Part shown: one piece after another, positions 1 through 6,393 of the stretch
Numbering within the stretch: position 1 is the first letter of the stretch
Layout: the number at the start of each line of letters is the position of its first letter
Assembly (NCBI GenBank): GCA_002420105.1
Contig: DIHJ01000104.1
Span: forward strand, 1-11,694
Origin: Nitrospira sp. UBA5699
GTDB lineage: Bacteria > Nitrospirota > Nitrospiria > Nitrospirales > Nitrospiraceae
Length of the DNA: 11,694 bases
Direction of reading: 5' to 3'
Program-made: the position numbers and the translations under genes
The notes under the pieces: generated by a model
The model's database searches: none
Seen by the model: only the letters and a program-made list of their open reading frames with translations
Told to the model about the DNA's origin: nothing

Positions 1-1
1 C

Positions 2-70
2 GAGGCCTATACGAATTTCGTCAACCGCTGTCTCCAGGAAAAGGGCTACGAGGTGACCGGTTGGCAGTAA
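2..70 (+). CDS. C-terminal end of a glycine-zipper-type protein (partial, upstream paralogue)
   Basis: Only the last 22 codons are inside the window; the frame ends at TAA 68-70. The visible C-terminus ends in EKGYEVTGWQ, identical over its last ten residues to the end of the next gene, and also shares the Arg-Cys-Leu spacing just before it. The DNA of this tail matches the other copy closely, with only a few differences, mostly at third positions. It is therefore the upstream member of a tandem pair. Function cannot be read from this fragment; by analogy with its neighbour it is probably a small envelope protein with a glycine-rich membrane hairpin. The coding sequence also carries the ribosome binding site and start codon of the next gene. 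Confidence 0.75.
   Translation, partial: EAYTNFVNRCLQEKGYEVTGWQ
50..63 (+). promoter_or_regulatory. Ribosome binding site and TTG start inside the upstream gene
   Basis: GAGGTGA at 50-56 lies 4 bases before TTG at 61. This supports a TTG start for the second glycine-zipper gene, with translation coupled to the upstream copy, whose stop is at 68-70. The next in-frame ATG (115) would remove the whole signal peptide. Confidence 0.55.
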
Positions 71-501
71 GAACGACATGGCGAGACGCGATCCTGTGCG
101 GGCTGACCGTCGCGATGGTCGCTTGTGCGGGGCCGGAGCCGATGTTGCGGTCGAATGCGAAGCTGCAACTTCAGGGGCGGGAGGCGTCCAAGCTGGAAGT
201 GGCCGCCTGCCAGCACAAGGCCGAGACGGCGGGGTTGAAGCCGGGAACCGGGAATCGCAGCGGCAACATGGCATCCGGCGCCGTGATCGGTCTGGTCGGG
301 GGAGCGGCAGTCGGCGCGTCGGCCGGAATTATCGGCGGCGCCGGCGGCGTGGCGATCGGGGCGGCGGCGGGAGGAGGGCTCGGCCTCCTCATCGGGCTGG
401 CCGGAGGGGCCTACAAACCGCTTGAGCCGGATCCGCCTTACGCCGATGCGGTGGTGCGCTGCCTGATCGAAAAAGGCTACGAAGTGACCGGGTGGCAGTA
501 G
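61..501 (+). CDS. Putative glycine-zipper lipoprotein
   Basis: A 146-residue protein of unknown exact function. Residues 1-21 look like a lipoprotein signal peptide: Arg4 and Arg8, a hydrophobic stretch (ILCGLTVAMVA) and Cys22 preceded by MVA, a loose lipobox. Residues about 72-117 are almost entirely Gly, Ala, Val, Ile and Leu with many GxxxG spacings, typical of the glycine-zipper domains of outer-membrane-associated proteins. The C-terminal tail contains Cys134, and there is another cysteine at 50; the two could form a disulfide in the periplasm. The TTG start is chosen because it gives the signal peptide and has a good ribosome binding site; the start codon lies inside the end of the upstream paralogue (10-base overlap). 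The protein is likely exported and membrane-attached, perhaps structural or stress-related, but nothing in the sequence shows a specific role. Confidence 0.72.
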   Translation: MAVRTTWRDAILCGLTVAMVACAGPEPMLRSNAKLQLQGREASKLEVAACQHKAETAGLKPGTGNRSGNMASGAVIGLVGGAAVGASAGIIGGAGGVAIGAAAGGGLGLLIGLAGGAYKPLEPDPPYADAVVRCLIEKGYEVTGWQ

Positions 502-553
502 ACGCCATCGGATTGCGGAGCACCTGTCGGAGACCGGAGCGAACCGGACCCGT

Positions 554-979
554 TCATTTCTCCGGCGCGTCGGATGGCACGGCAGCGGCCGGGGCGGCTT
601 TATGGCGCAGGGCCCGGCCCTTGTCCGGTGTCGGATCGGTGACGAGACCGTAGACCTCCCGTCCCTCGTGGCCTTCCGGCAAGTATTCGGTGATCGGCAT
701 ACCGTCCTCCCGCACGAACAAGAGGCAGTGGCAGTACTTGTAGATCTGCATCTCGTCGCAGGCGCAGATCCAACGGCGCAGTTTGGCCTCGGCTTCCTTG
801 TCCTTGTAGAAGTTGCAGGGGCAAAGCGGTTTGCCGAGTTCGTCGACGTGCATGGCCAGGCCCTTGACGACGGCCTCGGTGACGGCGGGGTTGGGATGCA
901 TGGTCGTGCCGCTCTTCTCGGCGAATCCCTTCACGTACTTCCACATCTTGTCGAGGCTCTCTTGTTTCGGCTCGGCCAT
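554..979 (-). CDS. Ferredoxin-thioredoxin reductase, catalytic subunit
   Basis: A 141-residue protein. Family members carry a 4Fe-4S cluster next to a redox-active disulfide and pass electrons one at a time from ferredoxin to thioredoxin. The six diagnostic cysteines are present as CPC (53, 55), CAC (72, 74) and CHC (83, 85). Each is exactly two positions below the residues known in the Synechocystis enzyme (55, 57, 74, 76, 85, 87), so Cys53/72/74/83 should hold the cluster and Cys55/85 form the disulfide; His84 is also kept. The motifs CNFYKDKEAEAK and CDEMQIYKYCHC are hallmark. The last 20 or so residues are Ala/Pro-rich and probably disordered. The start at 979 has AGGAG five bases upstream; a longer in-frame reading to 1324 would run into the next gene's promoter and coding region. 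The gene is convergent with the lipoprotein gene and divergent from the VWA gene. No variable (FtrV) subunit is nearby, as in FTR-like proteins of deep-branching non-photosynthetic bacteria. Confidence 0.93.
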   Translation of the reverse strand: MAEPKQESLDKMWKYVKGFAEKSGTTMHPNPAVTEAVVKGLAMHVDELGKPLCPCNFYKDKEAEAKLRRWICACDEMQIYKYCHCLLFVREDGMPITEYLPEGHEGREVYGLVTDPTPDKGRALRHKAAPAAAVPSDAPEK

Positions 980-1076
980 CGCAGCTCCTTTGGCAAGAGG
1001 CGACGGACAAAGGGCTGGAGGGGGTTTTCTTGTTCGGTCCCGTGCCTCCGACCTCTCGCCCGCGCCGCAGGCGCGT

Positions 1077-1106
1077 AGTTTACAAGCGCCAGGGCGTCCT
1101 TTACAA
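1077..1106 (-). promoter_or_regulatory. Possible promoter for the ferredoxin-thioredoxin reductase gene
   Basis: Read on the minus strand, TTGTAA (1106-1101) and TAAACT (1082-1077) are separated by 18 bases, a moderate sigma70-like match. It lies on top of the stronger plus-strand promoter, so the two would face each other over the same DNA. The leader to the start at 979 would be about 90 bases and includes the short hairpin at 1061-1075 (CGCGCC, loop GCA, GGCGCG). Prediction by eye only. Confidence 0.3.
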
Positions 1107-1107
1107 T
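1079..1107 (+). promoter_or_regulatory. Sigma70-like promoter of the VWA gene
   Basis: TTTACA (1079-1084) and TACAAT (1102-1107) with an ideal 17-base spacer, each matching the consensus at five of six positions. Transcription would start near 1114 and give a leader of about 27 bases before ATG 1141. This argues against the longer reading frame that begins at 1030. The 980-1140 intergenic region holds this element, the possible opposing promoter and a 6-bp hairpin at 1061-1075. Confidence 0.6.
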
Positions 1108-1140
1108 CCACCACTTCATGCAATTTTCGGCACGGGAGCC

Positions 1141-4100
1141 ATGGCGGATTCACCGGTACAAGAGCAGTTGATGCGCCGGCTGGCCGGCGAGCTGGGAGAG
1201 GCGACGGCCCTGCAGCTTGCGGCACGGCTTGCTCAGGGGAGCGGCCGGCCGGCGGCCCTCCTGACGCTGTTGGACGAGCTGGAAGATCTGTCGGCGAAGG
1301 CGGCCGGCGCGGCGCTGGCGGCACTGCCCGAGCTGGACCGGCGCGCGGGCCTGACCCACCTTCTCGCCTGGCTCGATCTGGGGGTGGCCCTGGCCGGGTC
1401 GTCCGGCGCGACCGCGCTCAGGTATTTCAAGGACAGTCCGCTCATTCTCGGCGTGATCGGGCGGCCCGATGCGCAAGCGACGGTACTGGCCATGGGGCTG
1501 GAGATGGCCGAGCAGGATGCCAACGTCGCGCTGGAGTACCTGAAAGCGGCTCCGCACATCCTCACGGTCGTGCCGCCCGACCAATTGAAGCCCTGGCTCG
1601 AGATCGGCGCGGAGCTGACGCAGATCGACGTGGTCGTGGGCCTCGAGTACATCCGCCAAATCCCGGCGTTGGCGCCGGTGCTCCCGCTCGACGAGGTGCG
1701 AAGCTGGCTGGCGTTCGGCATGAAATTGATCGCCCCCAACCAGTTGGGGAAACCGGACTATCTCGCCACGATGGAATTTCTCAGAACCAGCCCCGCCATC
1801 CTGGGCGATATCGAACACCGGCCCGTGCGCGCGAAAGTCGTCGCGCTGGGCGGGTTGCTCGCCGAACGGTCGCCGGAGTCCGGTATCGCCGCGCTGGCGG
1901 AATCTCCCCGCCTGCTCCGGGCCCTGCCGTCGATGCCGTGGCAGGTGAAGGTATTGCAGTACGGTTCGTTGCTGGCCGAAAAAGATGCGGAGGCCGCGCT
2001 GTCCTATCTGCGGCGCGCCCCGGAAATCGTCGGTCTGATCGGGGACGTGCCGGAGGCGCAATCGCGGTTTGAGACCTGGTTCAAGGCCGGGATGGAAGTG
2101 CTGGCCTACAGTCCGGAAGGCGCCAGGGCCTATTTCGCCGTGGAGTCCCGGCAGGCGCTCTCCTCGGTCGAACAGGCGCTGAGCGGCGTTCCGCTGCGGC
2201 AGGTCGCCCGCCGGATAAAATTATTCGTGCAGGGCCTGTGCGGCGAGGATGTGGCGATCGCCGCGGTTCCCGATTCGACCGCCGCCCCGGCGGCGCGCGC
2301 CGCGGTCAGCGCCGACGGGCGCACGATCTCACTGCCGGCGCTCCTTCGTCGTTATCCCACCGCGGAACAGAATGAGCGGTTGTATCTGGTGATGGCCGCC
2401 CACGAGGCGGGGCATGTGGAGTTCGGCACCTACCGGCTGACGCTGGAGCCGTTGGCCGACCTGGTCGAAGCCCTGTCCCGTCGGTACGGGCGGCGGCAAC
2501 CGGCGGCGCCGGAGTCCCTGGCCGCGCTCTTCCGCCTCTATCCCCATCCGAGGCTGATGCAGGATCTCTGGACGGTGCTGGAGGACGCGCGCGTGGAGTT
2601 TCTGTTGCAGGCCGAATACCCCGGCCTCCGGCGCGATCTCGCGCAATTGGCCGGCGAGGCGGTCACCCCGCGCGATCCGGCGCACGGGTTGACGGTCAAG
2701 GAATTGATCGTCGATTGTCTCCTGCGGCTTTCGACGGGAGAGTCGGACAAGACGGCGGTCCCCGGCGCGGTCAAGGACGAAGTCGCGCTCCTCTGGGCGC
2801 TGTGCCGCCCGCTGTTCACGACTGCCGCGACGGCGGAACAGACGATCCGTCTCGCGCATGCCGTCTACGTGCGCATGGAGGAACTCCTCGCCCCGCGGGC
2901 GGACATGATCACGGCGGATCGGGCCAAGGACGCGTCGGAGGATTTGGGCGTGGGACCGACCGCCTCCGAGGAGACGACCGACCAGTATCGCCCCGTCACC
3001 AATTGGGTCTATCGGGGCGAGATGAATCCGGAATTCATCAGGCGGGATCACGAACGCGCGGACGGGCCGCAGCCCGAGCCGGAGCGGATGGCCAGCCAGG
3101 GCGGCGGATCGAAGGAACGGTCCGATGGGGGGCCAGGGGGCCGTCGCGGGGAGCGGGAATCCGCGTCCGGGGACGTGCTCGGCGGAGGCCGATCGCTGCC
3201 GCCGGTCGTCGAGGAACTGCTCGCGCTCGAAGTGGACCAGCAGCCTGCTCCGGAGTCCGCCGGCGAGGGAAGGCGCGCCGTCCGGTATCCCGAATGGGAC
3301 CATACGATTCAGGACTACCGCATGAATTGGTGCCGTGTCGTCGAGCGCGCGGCCGAGGCCGGATCGGATGAGTCCGTGACGGCGACGCTGACCGCGCATC
3401 GGAGCGCCATCCGGTCGCTGCGCCGGTTCTTCGAAGGTCTGCGTCCACCGGCGTTCCGTCGCGTGGCGGGTCAGGCCGACGGGGAGGATCTGGACATCGA
3501 TGCGGTCGTGCGGCGGGCCGCGGAGCAGCGGGCCGGGTGCGAAGGCGGCGATCGCATCTACGTGAGACGCGAGAAGAAGGAACGCGACGTGGCCGTGGCG
3601 TTCCTGGTCGATGTGAGCGGCTCGACGAGCCGGCGGCTCGAGAGCGGACGCCGGGTCCTCGACATCGAAAAGGAAAGCCTGGTCCTGCTCTGCGAGGCGC
3701 TGGAGGCGGTCGGCGATCAGTACGCCCTCTACGGCTACTCGGGCCAGGGGCGGGGCGCGGTGGACTTTCTGACGATCAAGGAGTTCGACGAGCGGCTGGG
3801 CAGCATGACCGCCCGGCGACTGGGCGGGCTCGCCCCGCGCCAGCAGAATCGCGACGGCGCGGCGATCCGCCATGCCGCGGCCAAGCTCATGCGGCGCGAG
3901 GTCAAGACCCGCATCCTCATGCTCTTGAGCGACGGGCGGCCGCTGGACGGCGAATACAAAGACGACTATTCGCTCGAAGACACCAAGGCGGCTTTGGGGG
4001 AAGCCAGGCGGCGGGGAATCGAGCCGTTCTGCGTGACGATCGATCGGGAGGCGGACCGGTACCTGCGCCGGATGTACGGCGACGTACGGTATGCCGTCAT

Positions 4101-4161
4101 CGACCGGATCGAGGCGCTTCCGGCCAGACTTCCGCGGATCTACCGGCAGGTCGCGACCTGA
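1141..4161 (+). CDS. NorD/CbbO-like VWA protein with helical repeats and a HEAGH motif
   Basis: A 1006-residue protein, probably cytoplasmic (no signal peptide or membrane segment). Residues about 91-370 hold seven degenerate repeats starting near 91, 129, 166, 209, 248, 286 and 328, each of the form A-x-x-Y-L-x-x-x-P-x-I-L followed by a second helix. A zincin-like motif HEAGH is at 421-425, with Glu481 in LEDARVE as a possible third zinc ligand. Residues about 640-715 are a Gly/Glu/Arg-rich linker, followed by a YPEWD motif and WCRVVE typical of NorD. The C-terminal VWA domain (about 816-1000) has DVSGST at 824-829, NRDG at 903-906 and SDGRPLD from Ser930 (Asp931), a likely Mg2+ site. Related NorD and CbbO proteins work with MoxR-type AAA+ ATPases (NorQ, CbbQ) to activate or insert metal into a target enzyme. 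No such ATPase is in this window, so the target is unknown. This protein is clearly longer than typical NorD or CbbO. Start 1141 fits the promoter; ribosome binding site GGGAG is close (2 bases). ATG 1171 is a possible alternative. Confidence 0.85.
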   Translation: MADSPVQEQLMRRLAGELGEATALQLAARLAQGSGRPAALLTLLDELEDLSAKAAGAALAALPELDRRAGLTHLLAWLDLGVALAGSSGATALRYFKDSPLILGVIGRPDAQATVLAMGLEMAEQDANVALEYLKAAPHILTVVPPDQLKPWLEIGAELTQIDVVVGLEYIRQIPALAPVLPLDEVRSWLAFGMKLIAPNQLGKPDYLATMEFLRTSPAILGDIEHRPVRAKVVALGGLLAERSPESGIAALAESPRLLRALPSMPWQVKVLQYGSLLAEKDAEAALSYLRRAPEIVGLIGDVPEAQSRFETWFKAGMEVLAYSPEGARAYFAVESRQALSSVEQALSGVPLRQVARRIKLFVQGLCGEDVAIAAVPDSTAAPAARAAVSADGRTISLPALLRRYPTAEQNERLYLVMAAHEAGHVEFGTYRLTLEPLADLVEALSRRYGRRQPAAPESLAALFRLYPHPRLMQDLWTVLEDARVEFLLQAEYPGLRRDLAQLAGEAVTPRDPAHGLTVKELIVDCLLRLSTGESDKTAVPGAVKDEVALLWALCRPLFTTAATAEQTIRLAHAVYVRMEELLAPRADMITADRAKDASEDLGVGPTASEETTDQYRPVTNWVYRGEMNPEFIRRDHERADGPQPEPERMASQGGGSKERSDGGPGGRRGERESASGDVLGGGRSLPPVVEELLALEVDQQPAPESAGEGRRAVRYPEWDHTIQDYRMNWCRVVERAAEAGSDESVTATLTAHRSAIRSLRRFFEGLRPPAFRRVAGQADGEDLDIDAVVRRAAEQRAGCEGGDRIYVRREKKERDVAVAFLVDVSGSTSRRLESGRRVLDIEKESLVLLCEALEAVGDQYALYGYSGQGRGAVDFLTIKEFDERLGSMTARRLGGLAPRQQNRDGAAIRHAAAKLMRREVKTRILMLLSDGRPLDGEYKDDYSLEDTKAALGEARRRGIEPFCVTIDREADRYLRRMYGDVRYAVIDRIEALPARLPRIYRQVAT

Positions 4162-4205
4162 ACGGGGCGGCGGCCGGCCACGAACAAGGGGTGACAGCTG
4201 ACAAC

Positions 4206-4610
4206 ATGACCGACGCGTCCGAGCGCAAGACCGTGCCTCCGTGGCTCTATAAGTTGTTCACCGGCCATCAGTATCCCTATGTCCGCCGGCTGGCCAAGTT
4301 TGCCCAGGCGGTGAAACCGGGGGAGGACCGGCCCGAGCCGACGAAGGACATGATCGAGGCCAAGTTCTGGGAGGTCTATCCCCGCTGTTCGGCCAAGGTC
4401 CTGCAGGAGGTGAAATCGGGAATGATCGTGGTGTTTCACGATCTCGGCGAATATCCCCCCGGCGGGTATCAGGAACTCGTAGACAATCCGGAAGCGTTTC
4501 TGGCAAAAACGTACGGGAAGAAGAAAATCAAGGTCAACTTCTACGACGGAGAGAATTTCGTCTGTACGATCAATTTCAAGGTGGCGGGCTGGACGGAACA
4601 CGAACACTAG
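4206..4610 (+). CDS. Conserved-looking hypothetical protein, 134 aa
   Basis: I do not recognise a family. The protein is hydrophilic, with no signal peptide or membrane helix. It begins with an aromatic/basic part (PPWLYKLFTGHQYPYVRRLAK), has a central Cys61, a strand-like segment MIVVFHDLGEYPPGGYQE, a Lys-rich stretch (YGKKKIKVNFYDGENF), Cys120 and an acidic/His end (EHEH). It is a compact alpha/beta composition of soluble type. It begins 44 bases after the VWA gene stop in the same direction, so co-transcription is likely. The ribosome binding site is poor for ATG 4206 (AGGGG is 14 bases upstream); GTG 4191 in the same frame is an alternative, adding five residues. Codon use and reading-frame length look like a real gene. 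A role linked to the VWA protein is possible from position only. Confidence 0.75.
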   Translation: MTDASERKTVPPWLYKLFTGHQYPYVRRLAKFAQAVKPGEDRPEPTKDMIEAKFWEVYPRCSAKVLQEVKSGMIVVFHDLGEYPPGGYQELVDNPEAFLAKTYGKKKIKVNFYDGENFVCTINFKVAGWTEHEH

Positions 4611-4628
4611 AAACAGTTGTGAGGTCTG

Positions 4629-4716
4629 AATTCTGAGTTCTGAGTTGTCAGCCGGGCAGAATAGGCTTCACGAGAGCGGGGCAAAACTCAGAACCCAGAA
4701 CTCATTACTCAGAACC
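4629..4716. repeat. Intergenic inverted repeat built from 7-base units
   Basis: The left arm holds two copies of CTGAGTT in tandem (16 bases at 4631-4646). The right arm at 4685-4700 is its reverse complement with one mismatch, separated by 38 bases. Further units continue to 4716; CTCAGAACC occurs at 4687-4695 and again at 4708-4716. As RNA it could fold into a 16-bp stem. There is no T-run after it, so it is not a classical terminator. It fills most of the 126-base gap between the hypothetical gene and mdh. No consensus promoter for mdh was found in this gap. Confidence 0.6.
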
Positions 4717-4736
4717 AAGCACTGACCGGAGGACGT

Positions 4737-5675
4737 ATGGGGCGACCGAAGATCACGGTGGTAGGGGCGGGGAACGTCGGCGGGACCACGGCGCAACGCC
4801 TGGCGGAGAAGGACGTCTACGACGTCGTTCTGGTTGATATCGTCGAGGGCGTGCCGCAGGGCAAAGCGCTCGACATCTCGCAGGCCGGTCCCGTGTGCGG
4901 GTACAGCACCAGGGTCGTCGGGAGCAACGGGTACGCGGAAACGGCAGGCTCGTCGATCGCCGTCATCACCTCCGGCATGCCCAGAAAGCCGGGCATGAGC
5001 CGCGATGAGCTGCTCGCGACGAACGCCAAGATCGTGAAATCGGTCGTGACGGAACTCGTGTCCCGATCTCCGGAGATCATCCTGATTCTCGTGACCAATC
5101 CGCTGGATGCGATGGTGCATGTCGCCAGAAAAGTCAGCGGGCTGCCGAAGTCGCGGATCATCGGCATGGCGGGCGTGCTGGACTCCGCGCGGATGCGCAC
5201 CTTCATCGCGTCGGAGTTGAACGTGCCCGGCCCGGAGGTGCAGGCCATGGTGCTGGGGGGGCACGGCGATACGATGGTGCCGCTGCCGCGTTACACCACG
5301 GTGAACGGAAAGCCGGTCTCGGACCTGATGTCGAAGGAGAAGCTGGATGCGATCGTGAAACGGACGCGCGACGGCGGCGCCGAAATCGTCGGCCTCCTGA
5401 AAACCGGCAGCGCCTTCTACGCGCCGTCGGCCTCGGCGGTGGATATGGTCGAGGCCATCCAGAAGGATCAGAAGCGCGTGCTGCCCTGTGCGGTCCTCTG
5501 CGAAGGCGAATATGGATTGCAGAACGTCGTGGTCGGCGTGCCGGTCAGGCTCGGCCGCGGCGGCGCGGAAGAGGTGCTGATCTATGATCTGACGCCGGAG
5601 GAGCGGAAGGCTCTGGAGACCTCCGCGAGCGCGGTGCGGGAACTCTGCGCGACGGTGGATCGGCTCATGGCGTAA
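4737..5675 (+). CDS. mdh: Malate dehydrogenase (LDH-like type)
   Basis: A 312-residue NAD-dependent malate dehydrogenase, interconverting malate and oxaloacetate in the cytoplasm as part of the TCA or reductive TCA cycle. Seen in the sequence: dinucleotide-binding GAGNVGGTTA at 10-19, Asp34 at the end of the second strand (typical of NAD rather than NADP preference), the active-site loop MPRKPGMSRDEL with Arg83 (the residue that separates malate from lactate dehydrogenases) and Arg89, TNPLD with Asn121, Asp149 and Arg152 in GVLDSARMR, and the catalytic His176 in GGHGDTMVP. Length is normal for the family. GGAGG lies four bases before ATG 4737. The upstream spacer is repetitive and the downstream gene has its own promoter, so mdh may be transcribed alone or from the VWA operon. 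Confidence 0.95.
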   Translation: MGRPKITVVGAGNVGGTTAQRLAEKDVYDVVLVDIVEGVPQGKALDISQAGPVCGYSTRVVGSNGYAETAGSSIAVITSGMPRKPGMSRDELLATNAKIVKSVVTELVSRSPEIILILVTNPLDAMVHVARKVSGLPKSRIIGMAGVLDSARMRTFIASELNVPGPEVQAMVLGGHGDTMVPLPRYTTVNGKPVSDLMSKEKLDAIVKRTRDGGAEIVGLLKTGSAFYAPSASAVDMVEAIQKDQKRVLPCAVLCEGEYGLQNVVVGVPVRLGRGGAEEVLIYDLTPEERKALETSASAVRELCATVDRLMA

Positions 5676-5689
5676 TGCAAGGTAAGTGG

Positions 5690-5722
5690 TGCGGGGTCCG
5701 GCCTCTCGCCCCGTGCCCCGCA
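5690..5722 (+). terminator. GC hairpin after mdh, possible weak terminator
   Basis: TGCGGGG (5690-5696) pairs with CCCCGCA (5716-5722) around a 19-base loop; CGGGG can also pair with CCCCG at 5709-5713. No T-run follows, so intrinsic termination is doubtful. Confidence 0.25.
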
Positions 5723-5732
5723 TACGCGTCGC

Positions 5733-5762
5733 TTGACAAGAGAAGAGAAGCTACAGTACACA
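5733..5762 (+). promoter_or_regulatory. Sigma70-like promoter of the PuuD-like membrane gene
   Basis: A perfect TTGACA (5733-5738) is followed after 18 bases by TACACA (5757-5762). The leader to ATG 5798 would be about 30 bases. The DNA just upstream (CCTCTCGCCC at 5702, CGCGT at 5725) resembles the DNA upstream of the VWA promoter. Confidence 0.5.
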
Positions 5763-5797
5763 GAGCGGCTTAGCAGTGCACTGAACGAGGAGACACT

Positions 5798-6385
5798 ATG
5801 AAATTTCTTGAAGATCCGATGCAGACGATGGGCGCCGGTTTCGCGCTTGCCGTGGTGTTGATTGCGGTGTATCTCGGGTTGTCCGGCGTAGGGGCCGGCG
5901 AGGCCGATTGGGTCGGGATGCTGTTCCGGTGGATTCACTTCCTCGCCGGCATTACCTGGATCGGGTTGCTCTATTTCTTCAACCTGATCAATGCGGCCTT
6001 CCTGAAGAGTCTGGACGGTCCGACGAAGAACATCGTCATCCCCAAATTGATGCCCTCGGCGCTCAACTGGTTCCGTCACGGCGCCACCGTGACGGTGCTG
6101 GCCGGGATCGCCCTGTATTTCTACATGTATTCCAAGGGCGGAACCGGCGCGATCGCGCTGGGCATCGGCGGGTTGTTGGGAATCATCATGATGGCCAACG
6201 TGCACGCGATCATCTGGCCGAATCAGAAGAAGATCATCGCCGCGGTTTCCGCCGCGGCTCAGGGGACCCCGGCGCCGGCGGAAATGGCCCAATGGGGCCG
6301 GACGGCGCTGCTGGCCTCCCGCGTCAACTTCCTGCTGTCGATCCCCATGCTGTTCTTCATGGGAGCCGGCAGCCATTTCAAATAG
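5798..6385 (+). CDS. PuuD-like (urate oxidase N-terminal type) membrane protein, no cytochrome c domain
   Basis: A 195-residue inner-membrane protein with about five hydrophobic helices (near 12-31, 43-64, 94-112, 118-139, 174-191). The segment RWIHFLAGITWIGLLYFFNL and the later WFRHGATVTVLAG and MANVHAIIWPNQKK match the membrane part of the urate hydroxylase PuuD family. Histidines 47, 94 and 136 sit at or in helices and could bind heme or another cofactor (inference). Full PuuD proteins add more membrane helices and a C-terminal cytochrome c domain with CxxCH; neither is present, so urate oxidation should not be assumed. No purine catabolism gene is nearby. The start is supported by GAGGAG five bases upstream. 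With its own promoter and a strong terminator directly after the stop it looks like a single-gene transcript. Confidence 0.78.
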   Translation: MKFLEDPMQTMGAGFALAVVLIAVYLGLSGVGAGEADWVGMLFRWIHFLAGITWIGLLYFFNLINAAFLKSLDGPTKNIVIPKLMPSALNWFRHGATVTVLAGIALYFYMYSKGGTGAIALGIGGLLGIIMMANVHAIIWPNQKKIIAAVSAAAQGTPAPAEMAQWGRTALLASRVNFLLSIPMLFFMGAGSHFK

Positions 6386-6393
6386 ACCTGTTG

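Noticed and set aside
1030..1140. Longer start for the VWA gene
   Set aside because: The first 37 codons would lie mostly upstream of the predicted transcription start near 1114 and encode Arg/Pro-rich sequence without family resemblance.
980..1324. N-terminal extension of the ferredoxin-thioredoxin reductase frame
   Set aside because: The extension is Pro/Arg-rich, crosses the VWA promoter and coding start, and the ATG at 979 has a clear ribosome binding site.
813..2072. Plus-strand frame of 419 codons over the reductase and the VWA gene start
   Set aside because: It overlaps two well-supported genes in other frames and encodes a low-complexity Arg/Gly/Ala-rich sequence.
2329..3873. Long open frame of 514 codons on the minus strand
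   Set aside because: It lies entirely within the VWA gene, is Arg/Pro/His-rich with no recognisable motif, and is a typical shadow frame of GC-rich coding DNA.
4629..4716. CRISPR or insertion-sequence end
   Set aside because: Units are only 7 bases with no unique spacers of fixed length, and no transposase or target-site duplication is visible.
4668..5723. Minus-strand frame of 351 codons opposite mdh
   Set aside because: It mirrors the malate dehydrogenase gene and its repetitive upstream gap; composition is Arg/His-rich and no family motif is visible.
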